From contig NZ_JAIGNK010000001.1 in NCBI RefSeq assembly GCF_019711435.1, positions 310,001-374,000 of the forward strand: a stretch of 64,000 nucleotides of DNA, given 5' to 3'. Source of the DNA: Qipengyuania polymorpha. Its GTDB lineage: Bacteria > Pseudomonadota > Alphaproteobacteria > Sphingomonadales > Sphingomonadaceae. Below the pieces are notes generated by a model. That model ran no database searches, was not told the origin of the DNA, and worked only from the letters and a program-made list of their open reading frames with translations. Shown piece by piece: positions 27,089-36,419 of the stretch. A program made the translations under genes and the position numbers. Numbering within the stretch: the first letter of the stretch is position 1; each line of letters begins with the position of its first letter.

Positions 27089-28831
27089 TCAGACCGCGCG
27101 GCTGCCGCCGTCTTTCTTGCGTGCGGTGTCGTTGTCGGCCTCGCCGACGACTTCCGCGATATCGCCTTCGCTGACCGTTGCCAGCCTGCCCTTTGTCTGG
27201 AGGCGTTCGAGAACCTTGTCGGCCGGTTCGGGGCGCCCGTAGTGATAGCCCTGGCCCTTCATCTGACCCCATTTCTTGAGCGCGGCGAGGATATCCTCGT
27301 CCTCGATGCCCTCGGCGGTAATCGGCATCTTCAGCCCATCGCTCATCGAGACGATGGCCTCGACCAGCTTGGTGTTCTGCTCCTCGCCCCTGAGTTCGCT
27401 GATGAAGCTGCGGTCGATCTTCAGTCGGTCGAAGGGCAGACTTTTCAGCTGCGAAAGGCTGGCATAACCGGTGCCGAAATCGTCGAGGCTGACCTTCACG
27501 CCCTGGTTACGCAGCGAGGTAATCATCGATCGAACCATGCCGATGTTCTCGTGCAGGCAGGTCTCGGTAATTTCGATCTCAAGGCGATGTGCGGGGAAAC
27601 GGTGCTTGACCAGCAGCTTGAGGATTTTCTGCGCGAACCACGGGTCGCGCATCTGCACCGGCGAGATATTGACCGACAGCGTAAGCGCCGAATCCCACTC
27701 GCTCGCATCGGCGAAGGCCTGCTCGATAAGATGTTCCGACATCTCCGCGATAACGCCGATTTCCTCGGCGATCGGGATGAAGATATCGGGACCGACGAGG
27801 CCCATCTCCGGCGAATTCCAGCGCGCCAGCATCTCGAAGCCGACCAGTTCGCCCGAATCGAGGTCGATCTGCTGTTCGTAATAGGGGACGAACTCGCCCT
27901 TCTCGATGCCGCGGCGGATGCCGGCCTCGAGCTCGTTGCGGAAGCGCAGCTCGTTTTCCATCGGCGCTTCGAACCAGTAGAAGCGGTTCTTGCCCTGCTT
28001 CTTGGCGTGATACATGGCGATATCCGCCTTGTGCATCAGGTCGTGTGCCGGGTTGTCGGTGGGCTGGTCGTCGAGATTGAGCGAGCTGGCAAGACCGAGC
28101 GACACGGTAATGTCGATCGAATTGCCGTCATGCGGGACAGGCTTGGCGACCTGCTCGATCATTCGTGTCGCGAGCAGTTCGACCCGGTCCGCTGCATGGG
28201 CCGCATAGGGCAGGGCGCAAACGAACTCGTCGCCGCCCAACCGCGCCAACACGGCCTGGTCGGGAAGCTGCGTCAGGACCCGCCGCGCTATTTCGGTGAG
28301 GACGCTGTCACCCGCTGCATGACCATTGAGGTCATTCACCTGTTTGAAATTGTCGAGGTCGATGGCGATGACAGCTACTGCGCTCTCGCCGCCCTTCCTC
28401 TCGCCCAGCATGCCGGCGAGTTTTTCGGAGAAGCTGCGGCGGTTGAGGCAGCCGGTCAGGTCGTCGAGCTCGGCCAGCCGTCGGGCTTCCTGTTCCGATT
28501 GCTTGTGCGCATCGAGCTGGCCGTTCAGCGCCTTGTAGCGGTGCCAGCCGAGCAGGATCAGCGCAATATTCAGCAGCAGCGCATTGGCGAGGATGACATC
28601 CGGCCCTTCGGCCAGGCCGCGCCATGCGCGCATGATCGTCGGCATGACCGTGCCCGCCGTGCCCACGAACAGGACAATGGCGGCAAAGGCGATACCCAGC
28701 GTCATCCAGTCGTGCTTGCGATACGCGGAAAAGCCGCCGCTCTTGCGGACGTCCTTTCCTCGATCTGGCAATGGCTTAAGAGGCAAGAGACCCCCCGGAC
28801 TTCTTTCACTTCGCCCCGGGTATCGTGACAA
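27089..28831 (-). CDS. GGDEF-EAL domain cyclic-di-GMP protein
   Basis: About 580 residues. Two N-terminal membrane helices (residues about 43-65 and 80-100) with a short loop, then GGDEF (about 125-285) with an intact GGDEF (RLGGDEFVCAL) and EAL (about 300-550). In the EAL domain the signature is FEMLARW (EML, keeping the metal-binding Glu); NIS, EITE, DDFGTGYASL and KIDRSFI are present, so phosphodiesterase activity is likely, and the cyclase site also looks intact. The start is uncertain (TTG 28831); any start before residue 43 keeps the membrane part. Divergent from the EVE-domain gene. Confidence 0.9.
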   Translation of the reverse strand: MSRYPGRSERSPGGLLPLKPLPDRGKDVRKSGGFSAYRKHDWMTLGIAFAAIVLFVGTAGTVMPTIMRAWRGLAEGPDVILANALLLNIALILLGWHRYKALNGQLDAHKQSEQEARRLAELDDLTGCLNRRSFSEKLAGMLGERKGGESAVAVIAIDLDNFKQVNDLNGHAAGDSVLTEIARRVLTQLPDQAVLARLGGDEFVCALPYAAHAADRVELLATRMIEQVAKPVPHDGNSIDITVSLGLASSLNLDDQPTDNPAHDLMHKADIAMYHAKKQGKNRFYWFEAPMENELRFRNELEAGIRRGIEKGEFVPYYEQQIDLDSGELVGFEMLARWNSPEMGLVGPDIFIPIAEEIGVIAEMSEHLIEQAFADASEWDSALTLSVNISPVQMRDPWFAQKILKLLVKHRFPAHRLEIEITETCLHENIGMVRSMITSLRNQGVKVSLDDFGTGYASLSQLKSLPFDRLKIDRSFISELRGEEQNTKLVEAIVSMSDGLKMPITAEGIEDEDILAALKKWGQMKGQGYHYGRPEPADKVLERLQTKGRLATVSEGDIAEVVGEADNDTARKKDGGSRAV

Positions 28832-28941
28832 GGCTAAAAACCGGTTAATCGGGCAATAGATCAGTTGCGCTCTGGCCAGCCGCAGGGGCGCTCGCTAACC
28901 AGCGGCGCAGGACACGAACAGACCCGAGGAGATGTGCACCC

Positions 28942-29352
28942 ATGGCCCGCTATTGGCTGATGAAATCCGAACCCTTCAAATACAGCTGGGATGATCTCGT
29001 CGCCGAGAAGGAGGGGACCTGGGACGGCGTGCGCAACCATCGGGCCAAGAACAACCTTGCCGCCATGGAAGTCGGCGACCAGGCATTCTTCTACCACTCG
29101 CGCGAGGGGCTGGAGATTGTCGGCATCTGCGAGGTCAGCGTGGCCGGGATTACCGATCCGACCGATCCGGAAGGCAAATGGGCCGCGGTGAAGGTCGTGC
29201 CCAAGACCAAGCTGCCCTCGCCTGTCACGCTCAAGCAGATCAAGGCCGAGCCGCAGCTGGCGGATTGCGAACTGGTGAAGCTGTCGCGCCTGTCGGTGGC
29301 CGAAATCAAGCCCGAGGAATGGTCGATCATCCTCGAGATGGCGGGCATCTAG
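28942..29352 (+). CDS. EVE domain protein
   Basis: 136 residues, a single EVE (PUA-like) domain: MARYWLMKSEPFKYSWDDL, then WDGVRNHRAKNNL and FYHSREGLEIVGICEV. EVE domains read modified bases in DNA or RNA; genomic stand-alone copies have a housekeeping role not well defined. GAGGAGATG precedes the start. Confidence 0.93.
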   Translation: MARYWLMKSEPFKYSWDDLVAEKEGTWDGVRNHRAKNNLAAMEVGDQAFFYHSREGLEIVGICEVSVAGITDPTDPEGKWAAVKVVPKTKLPSPVTLKQIKAEPQLADCELVKLSRLSVAEIKPEEWSIILEMAGI

Positions 29353-29472
29353 GCTTCGTCGCAAGGGCGTGTCGTCTGGCCGTAACCGGCCGGAACGCGT
29401 GTGCTGGATTGCCTTTTATCTCCCTGTAAGCGCGCCGCTTTTCAGGCGCAACCAGACTACAGGAGAGGCCCG

Positions 29473-29643
29473 ATGGGCGAACTGACAGAGAAGATCAAAG
29501 GCAACACCAACGAAGCCATCGGCAATCTGAAGCAGCAGTCGGGTGATCCCGAAACCCGCGCCGAAGGCCGCCAGCAGGAACAGAAGGGCGAAGCCCAGCA
29601 GTTCAAGGGTGAAGTCGAAGGCGAACTCGGCAACGACATCTGA
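29473..29643 (+). CDS. CsbD family stress protein
   Basis: 56 residues, very hydrophilic: MGELTEKIKGNTNEAIGNLKQ... with repeated K/E/G/Q, the CsbD pattern. Members are induced by general stress; function unknown. The start follows CAGGAGAGGCCCG. An in-frame upstream extension is non-coding. A terminator follows. Confidence 0.88.
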   Translation: MGELTEKIKGNTNEAIGNLKQQSGDPETRAEGRQQEQKGEAQQFKGEVEGELGNDI

Positions 29644-29675
29644 CGCCGGACGCCAAGCTGAATTACAGCGAGGAA

Positions 29676-29706
29676 GGGCCGTCTCCTGATCGGGAGGCGG
29701 CCCTTT
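29676..29706. terminator. Bidirectional terminator after csbD-like gene
   Basis: GGGCCGTCTCC (29676-29686) pairs with GGGAGGCGGCCC with one G-T wobble, loop TGAT, then TTT. It sits between the CsbD-like gene and the convergent TPP enzyme gene. Confidence 0.75.
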
Positions 29707-29714
29707 CGCTCGTC

Positions 29715-31385
29715 CTATTTGCTGCGCAGTCCGCTGACCGTTGCGCCGCTGGCGGCGAGCTGCTCGATATCGATGTGGCAGTGGATGAGGCGCAGGCCTC
29801 CGCGACCTTCGGCAGCCACGAGCGCATCCTTGAATTCCTGCGTGGTCTTTGCAGTGGCCGACCAGCCGCCATAGGCGCTCGCCAGCGCGGCGAAGTCGGG
29901 ATTGGCGAGCCGGGTGCCGCTGATGCGGTCCTCGCCGGGGAACTCGCGCTCCTGGTGCATGCGGATGGTGCCATAGGCCGAATTGTCGACCACGATGACG
30001 ATCATGTTGGCATCGTGCTGGACGGCAGTGGCGAGTTCCTGGCCGTTCATCATGAAGTCGCCATCACCCGCCACGGCGACGACGGTGCGCTGCGGGAAGC
30101 GGAGTGCGGCGGCGACTGCTGCGGGGACGCCGTAGCCCATCGCGCCGCAGGTGGGCGCGAGCTGGGTCGGGTAGCCCTCGTAACGCCAGTAGCGGTGCCA
30201 CCAGCCGGCGAAATTGCCCGCGCCGTTGCAGATGATGGTGTCGGCAGGCAGCGTGTCGCGCATGAACTGGACACACTGCCCCATGTCGAGAGCGAATTGC
30301 TGGGCGGGGTGGGCGGTGGCCCAGCTTTGCCATTCGGCATGCGCCTCGGCCCCGGCATCGAAGTCGATGGTGTCGCCATCGTTCCACAGGGCCGCGCTTT
30401 CGGCAAACTCGTCCATCTCGGCGCAGATGGCGAGGTCGGCCGGGTAGACGCTGTTGAGCTCGTTCGGGTCGGGGTGGACGTGGATCAGCCTGCGCTCGGC
30501 ATCGACCAGCGGCGGAACGGTGTAACCATCGGTCGTCGCCTCACCCAGCCGCGCGCCCACGGCAAGCACGAGGTCGGCGTTCTTCACCCGCTCGACCAGC
30601 TTGGGGTTGGGGCCGTAGCCGAGGTTGCCGGCGTAGACACGGCTGGAAGGCGAAATCGCGTCCTGGCGGCGGAAAGCGGTCGCCACGGGGATACCGAGAC
30701 GCTCGGCGAAGAGCTGGAAATGCTCGCGCGCCTTGGCGTTCCAGCCCGCGCCGCCAATGACCGCCACGGGCGAGGCCGCATCGGCAATCAGCGCCATCAT
30801 CGCCTGCATCGCGTCGGGGCAGGGGGCCTGTGCGGGGCGCTCGACTCGGTTGCGGGGTGCAGCCTCGGTGTCGCGGCTGAGCATGTCTTCGGGTAGCGCC
30901 AGCACGACCGGACCCGGACGGCCCGAAATCGCGGTGGCATAGGCGCGGGCGACATATTCGGGGATGCGGTCCGCCGAATCGATACGCGCGGCCCATTTGG
31001 CGATGGGGCCGAAGAAGGCGGCGAAGTCCACCTCCTGGAAACCCTCGCGGTCGCGCATCTCGCTGTCGACATCGCCGACGAACATGATCATCGGCTGCGA
31101 ATCCTGCATCGCGACGTGCACGCCGATGCTGGCGTTGGTCGCGCCGGGACCGCGGGTGACGAAGGCGACACCGGGGCGCTGGGTCATGGCTCCGTCGGCG
31201 CAGGCCATCATCGCGACTCCGCCTTCCTGGCGGCAGGTGACGAGGTCGATCTGGTCCTGCTGGCCGAGCGCGTCGAGAACCTGGAGGAAGCTTTCGCCCG
31301 GAACGGTGAAAATACGCTCGCAGCCTTGTTCGATGAGGCAGTCGACGAGCAGCTTGGCGGCGGCGGGAGTGGGTCGCGTGGTCAT
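29715..31385 (-). CDS. TPP-dependent acetolactate synthase-like enzyme
   Basis: 556 residues in the usual three domains: PYR with catalytic Glu in VPGESFL, a central domain, and PP with the TPP/metal motif GDGDFMMNGQELATAVQHD...DN. Looks like an acetolactate synthase large subunit or another TPP decarboxylase (benzoylformate decarboxylase, sulfoacetaldehyde acetyltransferase type). No small regulatory subunit is adjacent and the FAD-binding residues of true IlvB are not obvious, so a catabolic role is more likely; the substrate is unknown. Confidence 0.85.
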   Translation of the reverse strand: MTTRPTPAAAKLLVDCLIEQGCERIFTVPGESFLQVLDALGQQDQIDLVTCRQEGGVAMMACADGAMTQRPGVAFVTRGPGATNASIGVHVAMQDSQPMIMFVGDVDSEMRDREGFQEVDFAAFFGPIAKWAARIDSADRIPEYVARAYATAISGRPGPVVLALPEDMLSRDTEAAPRNRVERPAQAPCPDAMQAMMALIADAASPVAVIGGAGWNAKAREHFQLFAERLGIPVATAFRRQDAISPSSRVYAGNLGYGPNPKLVERVKNADLVLAVGARLGEATTDGYTVPPLVDAERRLIHVHPDPNELNSVYPADLAICAEMDEFAESAALWNDGDTIDFDAGAEAHAEWQSWATAHPAQQFALDMGQCVQFMRDTLPADTIICNGAGNFAGWWHRYWRYEGYPTQLAPTCGAMGYGVPAAVAAALRFPQRTVVAVAGDGDFMMNGQELATAVQHDANMIVIVVDNSAYGTIRMHQEREFPGEDRISGTRLANPDFAALASAYGGWSATAKTTQEFKDALVAAEGRGGLRLIHCHIDIEQLAASGATVSGLRSK

Positions 31386-31534
31386 GGAGCAGGCGGTTAG
31401 CGGGGCGGAAGCGCTCGTGCAATCGAATGCGAGCCGGTTCCCGATTATCCCCAGCTTGCCGAGTCCCTGTCTCGAATTGATACGGCCTTGATTTGCGGGG
31501 AAACCGAAAGTTAAAAAACCGTTAATAGGGCATC

Positions 31535-31729
31535 ATGAGACGCGCCCTAGTACTCTCGAACGAAGCCGCCCGCCACTGGATGCGGGCCAGCTTGCCGCAA
31601 CGCCGCCGGATGTTTGCCGACGTCCCGCAGGGCACCGTGACCGACTGGAAGGTCACCGCCAACGACGTGCGCGGTGTCGCGACGACCTATTTCGCGACCG
31701 TCGCGGCCGTTCTCGCCTTCATCATTTAA
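31535..31729 (+). CDS. Small hypothetical protein with C-terminal helix
   Basis: 64 residues: a basic front (RRALVLSNEAARHWMRASLPQRRRMF) and a hydrophobic C-terminal stretch (VATTYFATVAAVLAFII) that could be a tail anchor. No known family recognised and no clear Shine-Dalgarno. It lies alone between two minus-strand genes, in a divergent position to the TPP enzyme gene. Confidence 0.55.
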   Translation: MRRALVLSNEAARHWMRASLPQRRRMFADVPQGTVTDWKVTANDVRGVATTYFATVAAVLAFII

Positions 31730-31732
31730 GGA

Positions 31733-33067
31733 CTAAGCAACTGCCGCGGCGCGCTCGGCCTCGAGCAGCCTGCGGCCGAGCCATGCCGATATCAGGCACA
31801 TGGCGGCGCTGATGAGGACCTGTTCGACAATCGGCACGCCAGCCGCGCTCATCGCCATCGCAGCGAGCGAGCCCAGCACCATTGCGCCCGAATTGACGAT
31901 ATTGTTCGCTGCAATCGTGCGCGAAGCCTTATGCGATTCCACCCGCGTGGTGAGGAAAGCGTAAAGCGGGACCACGAACATGCCTCCCGCGACCGCTATC
32001 CCGAGCAGGCATAGCAGGATGACGCTGGCAAGCGGCCATGCGAGGAAGCCACTCACATCAAGCAGCTCGGCTGGCTTGTCGGCCTCCCAAACCTTGCACA
32101 CGGCATAGAATGCGACAACGAACGCGCCCATCGCCAGCACCGATTGCGGGGCATAGCGCGCCGAGACCTTGCCCTTGAGCAGCGCCCCCACCGCGACAGA
32201 GCCGATGGCGACCCCGACCGAGAAGACGACGAGGAAGATGCTCGCTACTTCCTTGCTTGCCATGATGACGTTCTTGGCGAGCGGCGGGAACTGGATGAAC
32301 AGCACCGCACCGATGGTCCAGAAGAAGCTGATCGCGAGGATGGCGTAGAAGACCTCGCGATTGTGGGTGGTCTCGCGCACCAGTTTCACCGAGGCGCGCA
32401 GGATGTGCCAGTCGAGCTTTTCGACCTCGCCCTGCGCGGGCGCATCGGGCACCTGCCTCGCGACCAGATAGCCGACGATCGAGGTGAGGATGATGCCCAC
32501 CGCCGCCGCCTCGACCGGAATCCAGCCGGCGAGGATGGTACCTGCAAGGATGGCGATATAGGTCCCAGCCTCGACCAGCCCGGTGCCGGCCAATACTTCT
32601 TCCTTGCGCAGGTGTTGCGGCAGGATGGCGTATTTGATGGGGCCGAGGAAGGTCGACTGGATGCCTGTCATGAAAAGGGCCAGCAGCATCAGCAGGATGG
32701 GGAAGGTGGTCTCGATACCGAAAAGGTTCACCGGCATCTCGAAACCGCGCCATGCGAGGTAGAGGCCGGTCGCGCCAATCAGCATGAGCAAGATCTCGAA
32801 GGCCTTCACCTTCCGGATAATGGCCGCCTTGTCGCGCATGTCGGCAAGTTGTCCCGCCAGCGCAGACAGCACGAAGAAAGGCAGGATGAACAGTCCCGAC
32901 GCGACGGCCGAGAACATGCCTTCGGCCTCCTCCGAATTGTAGATCTGGTAGACCACGAAGAGCACCATCGCGGTCTTGTAGAGATTGTCGTTGAAGGCGT
33001 TGAACAGCTGCGTGACGAACAGCGGCAGGAACCGCCTGGTGCGCAGCAAATGCGTGCTAGTGAACAT
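31733..33067 (-). CDS. MFS transporter, LplT-like
   Basis: 444 residues, 12 predicted membrane helices. The opening FLPLFVTQLFNAFNDNLYKTA is the hallmark of LplT-type MFS proteins, which flip lysophospholipids inward for re-acylation. In many bacteria this domain is fused to or next to an acyltransferase/acyl-ACP synthetase; here it is alone, with pgsA as the divergent neighbour. Transport of lysophospholipid is inference from family. Confidence 0.85.
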   Translation of the reverse strand: MFTSTHLLRTRRFLPLFVTQLFNAFNDNLYKTAMVLFVVYQIYNSEEAEGMFSAVASGLFILPFFVLSALAGQLADMRDKAAIIRKVKAFEILLMLIGATGLYLAWRGFEMPVNLFGIETTFPILLMLLALFMTGIQSTFLGPIKYAILPQHLRKEEVLAGTGLVEAGTYIAILAGTILAGWIPVEAAAVGIILTSIVGYLVARQVPDAPAQGEVEKLDWHILRASVKLVRETTHNREVFYAILAISFFWTIGAVLFIQFPPLAKNVIMASKEVASIFLVVFSVGVAIGSVAVGALLKGKVSARYAPQSVLAMGAFVVAFYAVCKVWEADKPAELLDVSGFLAWPLASVILLCLLGIAVAGGMFVVPLYAFLTTRVESHKASRTIAANNIVNSGAMVLGSLAAMAMSAAGVPIVEQVLISAAMCLISAWLGRRLLEAERAAAVA

Positions 33068-33187
33068 GGACCCCCATTACGAAACCTTCCGTAAGGGAAG
33101 CATTGGTAGAGACATCGAAGCGGCGGACAACCCCGCTTGCCATCTTTTGCGGCAGGACGAATGTCGTTAGGGAGCCATTCTAGAGAG

Positions 33188-33781
33188 ATGCTGAACCTGC
33201 CCAACATCCTGACGCTGTCGCGCATCGTGGCGATTCCCCTGCTGGCCTTCCTCTTGTGGTGGCCGGGCTGGGAGGCGGGCTATCTGATGGCCTTCGCGCT
33301 CTACTGCGCCATGGGCATCACCGACTATTTCGACGGCTACCTCGCCCGCACCAGCGGGACGGTGTCGAAGCTTGGTATCTTCCTCGATCCCATCGCCGAC
33401 AAGATCATGGTCGCCGCAGTCATCCTCGTGCTGGCGGCACAGGGCGTGCTGCGCGGGCCCTACGTGGGCGATGCGCATGTGATTGCCGGGCTGATTATCC
33501 TCGTCCGCGAGATTGCGGTGTCGGGCCTGCGCGAATTCCTCGGCGGGCTGCAGGTTTCGGTTCCGGTCAGCCGGCTGGCGAAATGGAAAACCACCTTCCA
33601 GCTGCTCGCGCTGGGCTCGCTTATCCTCGGGCAGGGGCTGCCCGACTGGAATGTGATGGTTGGCATGGTCGAGGCCAATGTTCCGCACACGGTCGGATTG
33701 ATAACGCTCTGGGCAGCTGCCGTAATGACCGTGATTACCGGCTGGGATTACTTACGGGTCGGCTTGAAACATATGGATTAA
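33188..33781 (+). CDS. pgsA: CDP-diacylglycerol-glycerol-3-phosphate 3-phosphatidyltransferase
   Basis: 197 residues, four or more membrane segments. Makes phosphatidylglycerol phosphate from CDP-diacylglycerol. The CDP-alcohol phosphotransferase motif D-G-x2-A-R-x8-G-x3-D-x3-D is complete (FDGYLAR...GIFLDPIADK). ATG 33188 (MLNLPNILTLSRI) follows TTCTAGAGAG; the frame is open further upstream but not conserved-looking. Confidence 0.95.
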   Translation: MLNLPNILTLSRIVAIPLLAFLLWWPGWEAGYLMAFALYCAMGITDYFDGYLARTSGTVSKLGIFLDPIADKIMVAAVILVLAAQGVLRGPYVGDAHVIAGLIILVREIAVSGLREFLGGLQVSVPVSRLAKWKTTFQLLALGSLILGQGLPDWNVMVGMVEANVPHTVGLITLWAAAVMTVITGWDYLRVGLKHMD

Positions 33782-33883
33782 GGCGCGTTGCCTTAATTAA
33801 TCGACGAAGCGAGGCAACCGCACGATGCAACGCGTGTTGCATGGTAAACCTTTTCTCAACCACTCGCGTTTAGACAGTAAGTC

Positions 33884-34144
33884 ATGAGCGCAACCCTTCA
33901 TATGCTTCTCGGCCTGCTCCTCAAGTTCGGAGCAGTGGCCATGGTGTTCAACGAGGTTCGAGGCCTGATCCTCGCTGCCCCGGTGCTCTATGGCATGTGG
34001 GCATCCGGCGGGACCGGCATGGCAATTTACCTCGGCGTTTGCGCCCTCGGAGGCATCGCTCTCAGCGTCATCGTCCCGCTTTTCGCTTACAAGAAGCTGG
34101 ACAAATACGTGAAGTCCAAGAAGCCAGCCGAACAGCCCGCCTAA
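33884..34144 (+). CDS. Small hypothetical membrane protein
   Basis: 86 residues with two hydrophobic segments (about 15-38 and 45-68) and a basic Lys-rich tail (KKLDKYVKSKKPAEQ). Family not recognised. Starts 102 bases after pgsA; ends overlapping the stop of the convergent oxyR by 3-4 bases. Confidence 0.75.
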   Translation: MSATLHMLLGLLLKFGAVAMVFNEVRGLILAAPVLYGMWASGGTGMAIYLGVCALGGIALSVIVPLFAYKKLDKYVKSKKPAEQPA

Positions 34145-35037
34145 CCGGCGCGCAATTCTTCTGCCAACAATTCGAAATCTTCCCGGCGCGGTGAATTCTT
34201 GCGCCAGATGAGCGCAATCTCGCGGCTCGCCTGTTTCGACTTCAGGGGGCGGGCGACGACCTCGGTTCCCTTCAGGATTCCGGCCTCCACCGCCATTTGC
34301 GGCAGCATGGTTAGACCAAGCCCGTTGTCGACCATCTGCACCAGCGTGTGCAGGCTGGTGCCGATCATCGTGGTCGAGCCGCGCAGTTCGGGCCGGTTAC
34401 AGGCCGCCAGCGCATGGTCCTTAAGGCAATGCCCGTCCTCGAGGAGCAGCAGGCGGCCATCGTCGATCATGTCTGCGCTGACCATTTCCGGCGGGTCGCG
34501 CGGGTCGTCCTTGGGGAAGGCGACGTAGAGCGGATCGTCGGCGATATGCGCCTTGTCGACCTCGCCGGTTGCGAAGGGGAGGGCGAGCAATACGCAATCT
34601 ACCCGTCCGTGCTGGAGCGATTCGACCGCATCGTGGCTGGTCTCCTCGCGCAGGAAAAGCTCGAGATCGGGCCGCTCCTTGCGCAGCCGCGGCAGGAAGC
34701 GCGGGAGCATGAACGGCGCGATGGTGGGGATCACGCTCATGCGGAGCTGTCCGGCCAGCGGCTTGCCCGCGGCCTGCACGAGGTCTGCGAGTTCCTCGGT
34801 CTCGCGCAGTACGCGGTGTGCCTTCTCGACCACCTGGTTGCCCAGTGCCGTGAAGCGCACGACCCTTCGACTGCGCTCGACCAGTGTCACGCCGAGCAGC
34901 GATTCCAGTTCGCGTATGCCCGCCGACAGCGTCGATTGCGACACGAAGCTGGCCTCGGCCGCGCGACCGAAATGGCCGTGCTCGTGCAGCGCGACGAGAT
35001 ATTGCAGCTGCTTGAGGGTGGGGAGGTAGGTGCTCAC
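34141..35037 (-). CDS. oxyR: Hydrogen peroxide sensor OxyR
   Basis: 298 residues, LysR family. N-terminal winged helix (LKQLQYLVALHEHGHFGRAAEASFVSQSTLSAGIRELE). The regulatory domain carries the redox pair C204 and C213 in LEDGHCLKDHALAACNRPEL, with the spacing of E. coli C199/C208, so it should sense peroxide by disulfide formation. No katG or ahpC is adjacent. Coupled by overlap to rnd upstream on the same strand. Confidence 0.92.
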   Translation of the reverse strand: MSTYLPTLKQLQYLVALHEHGHFGRAAEASFVSQSTLSAGIRELESLLGVTLVERSRRVVRFTALGNQVVEKAHRVLRETEELADLVQAAGKPLAGQLRMSVIPTIAPFMLPRFLPRLRKERPDLELFLREETSHDAVESLQHGRVDCVLLALPFATGEVDKAHIADDPLYVAFPKDDPRDPPEMVSADMIDDGRLLLLEDGHCLKDHALAACNRPELRGSTTMIGTSLHTLVQMVDNGLGLTMLPQMAVEAGILKGTEVVARPLKSKQASREIALIWRKNSPRREDFELLAEELRAG

Positions 35038-36260
35038 CCGGCCTCTGCTTCCGTAATGACCTCGTCCTGTGCTGCCGCCATCATCCCTGCGTGGACATCA
35101 TCGACATGGGTCATCAGCAGCTTGCCGTCCTTCACCGCAAAGGCGAGGCGGCCCTCGACGAGTTCGAGCGCGTCCTTGCCGAACACCTCGTAACGCCAGC
35201 CTTGCAGGATGGGCAGCTTGCGCACCCCTGCGGCGAGCGCTTCCATCTCGTCGGCCCGTGTCAGCAGCCGCGAGGCGACATCGATTTCGCGGGCGCGGAT
35301 CTTGAGCAGCAGCTTGAGGAGGTCGGCCACCAGCGCGCCCTCCTTGCCCAGCGGCGCACCGCGCTTGGGTTTTTCGGGCATTTCGTCCTTGGGCAGCGGT
35401 TCGGCCTTGTCGATCACCTTCATCAGGCGCTTGCCGATGTCGTTGTCCTTCCACGCGTTGGAAAGCCCGCGCACCTTGGTGAGGTCGCCCTGCTTCTTGG
35501 GCGGATGGCTGGCGATGTCGGCCAGCGTTTCGTCGCGCATGATGCGGCCGCGCGGGATGTTCTTGTGCTGCGCTTCGCTTTCGCGCCACGCGGCGAGCGC
35601 CTTCAGGCGGCCGAGCACAGCGGGATTGCGCCCGGGCGAGCGGATGCGCTTCCATGCGAGCTCGGCATCGTTGGCATAGTTCGCCGGGTCGGCGAGCTTT
35701 TCCATTTCCGCATCGAGCCAGCCGCCGCGGCCGGTCTTGATGAGCTTGTCGAGGATCTTCGGGAAGATCTTCGAAAGATGCGTCACGTCGCCGATGGCGT
35801 ATTCGATCTGGCGGTCGGTCAGCGGACGGCGGCTCCAGTCGGTGAAGCGCGCGCCCTTGTCGATGGTGAAGCCGAGCCAGCTGTCGACGAGATTGGCATA
35901 GCCTATCTGCTCGTTCTGGCTGATGGCCATCATCGCGATTTGCGTGTCGAAGATGGGATGCGGCGTCTTGCCGGTGAAGTTGTAGACAATCTCGACATCC
36001 TGCCCGCCAGCGTGGAAGACCTTGAGGACGTCCTCATTGTCGCACAGCAGGTCCCACAGCGGCTGGAGGTCGATGCCGTCGGCCAGCGGGTCGATGGCGG
36101 CTGCCTCTTCCTCATTCGCAATCTGCACCAGGCACAGTTCGGGCCAATAGGTGTTCTCGCGCATGAATTCGGTGTCGACGGTGACGAAATCGCTCTTCGC
36201 CAGGCGCTCGCAAAGCTCTGCGAGGGTGTCGGTATCGGTAATCAGATCATGTATTTTCAT
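35034..36260 (-). CDS. rnd: Ribonuclease D
   Basis: About 408 residues. 3'-5' exoribonuclease for tRNA and small RNA maturation. DEDDy exonuclease: DTEFMRE (residue about 28), VFHAGGQDVEI, DTQIA, and YAIGDVTHL. HRDC domains follow (AELAWKRI...AWRESEAQ). ATG 36260 (MKIHDLITDTDTL) is preferred to an upstream start that adds unconserved residues. Ends overlapping oxyR by 4 bases. Confidence 0.94.
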   Translation of the reverse strand: MKIHDLITDTDTLAELCERLAKSDFVTVDTEFMRENTYWPELCLVQIANEEEAAAIDPLADGIDLQPLWDLLCDNEDVLKVFHAGGQDVEIVYNFTGKTPHPIFDTQIAMMAISQNEQIGYANLVDSWLGFTIDKGARFTDWSRRPLTDRQIEYAIGDVTHLSKIFPKILDKLIKTGRGGWLDAEMEKLADPANYANDAELAWKRIRSPGRNPAVLGRLKALAAWRESEAQHKNIPRGRIMRDETLADIASHPPKKQGDLTKVRGLSNAWKDNDIGKRLMKVIDKAEPLPKDEMPEKPKRGAPLGKEGALVADLLKLLLKIRAREIDVASRLLTRADEMEALAAGVRKLPILQGWRYEVFGKDALELVEGRLAFAVKDGKLLMTHVDDVHAGMMAAAQDEVITEAEAG

Positions 36261-36419
36261 CGTATCATTTCTGTCGTTCGAGCGGAGTACCGCTCCCGCA
36301 CCATTGGCAGACCTTGACAAAAACCCGCCGGTGCCCTGTTAGCGCGCGCGATTCCAAGTTAAGGAGCCGCGACGCTCGCGCCCTTAGCGCCATACATCCC
36401 AAATTGGAAAGAATTCCAG

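Noticed and set aside
26315..28828. 837-codon plus-strand frame covering dapF and the GGDEF-EAL gene
   Set aside because: It spans two well-identified minus-strand genes and their gap, so it is a shadow frame.
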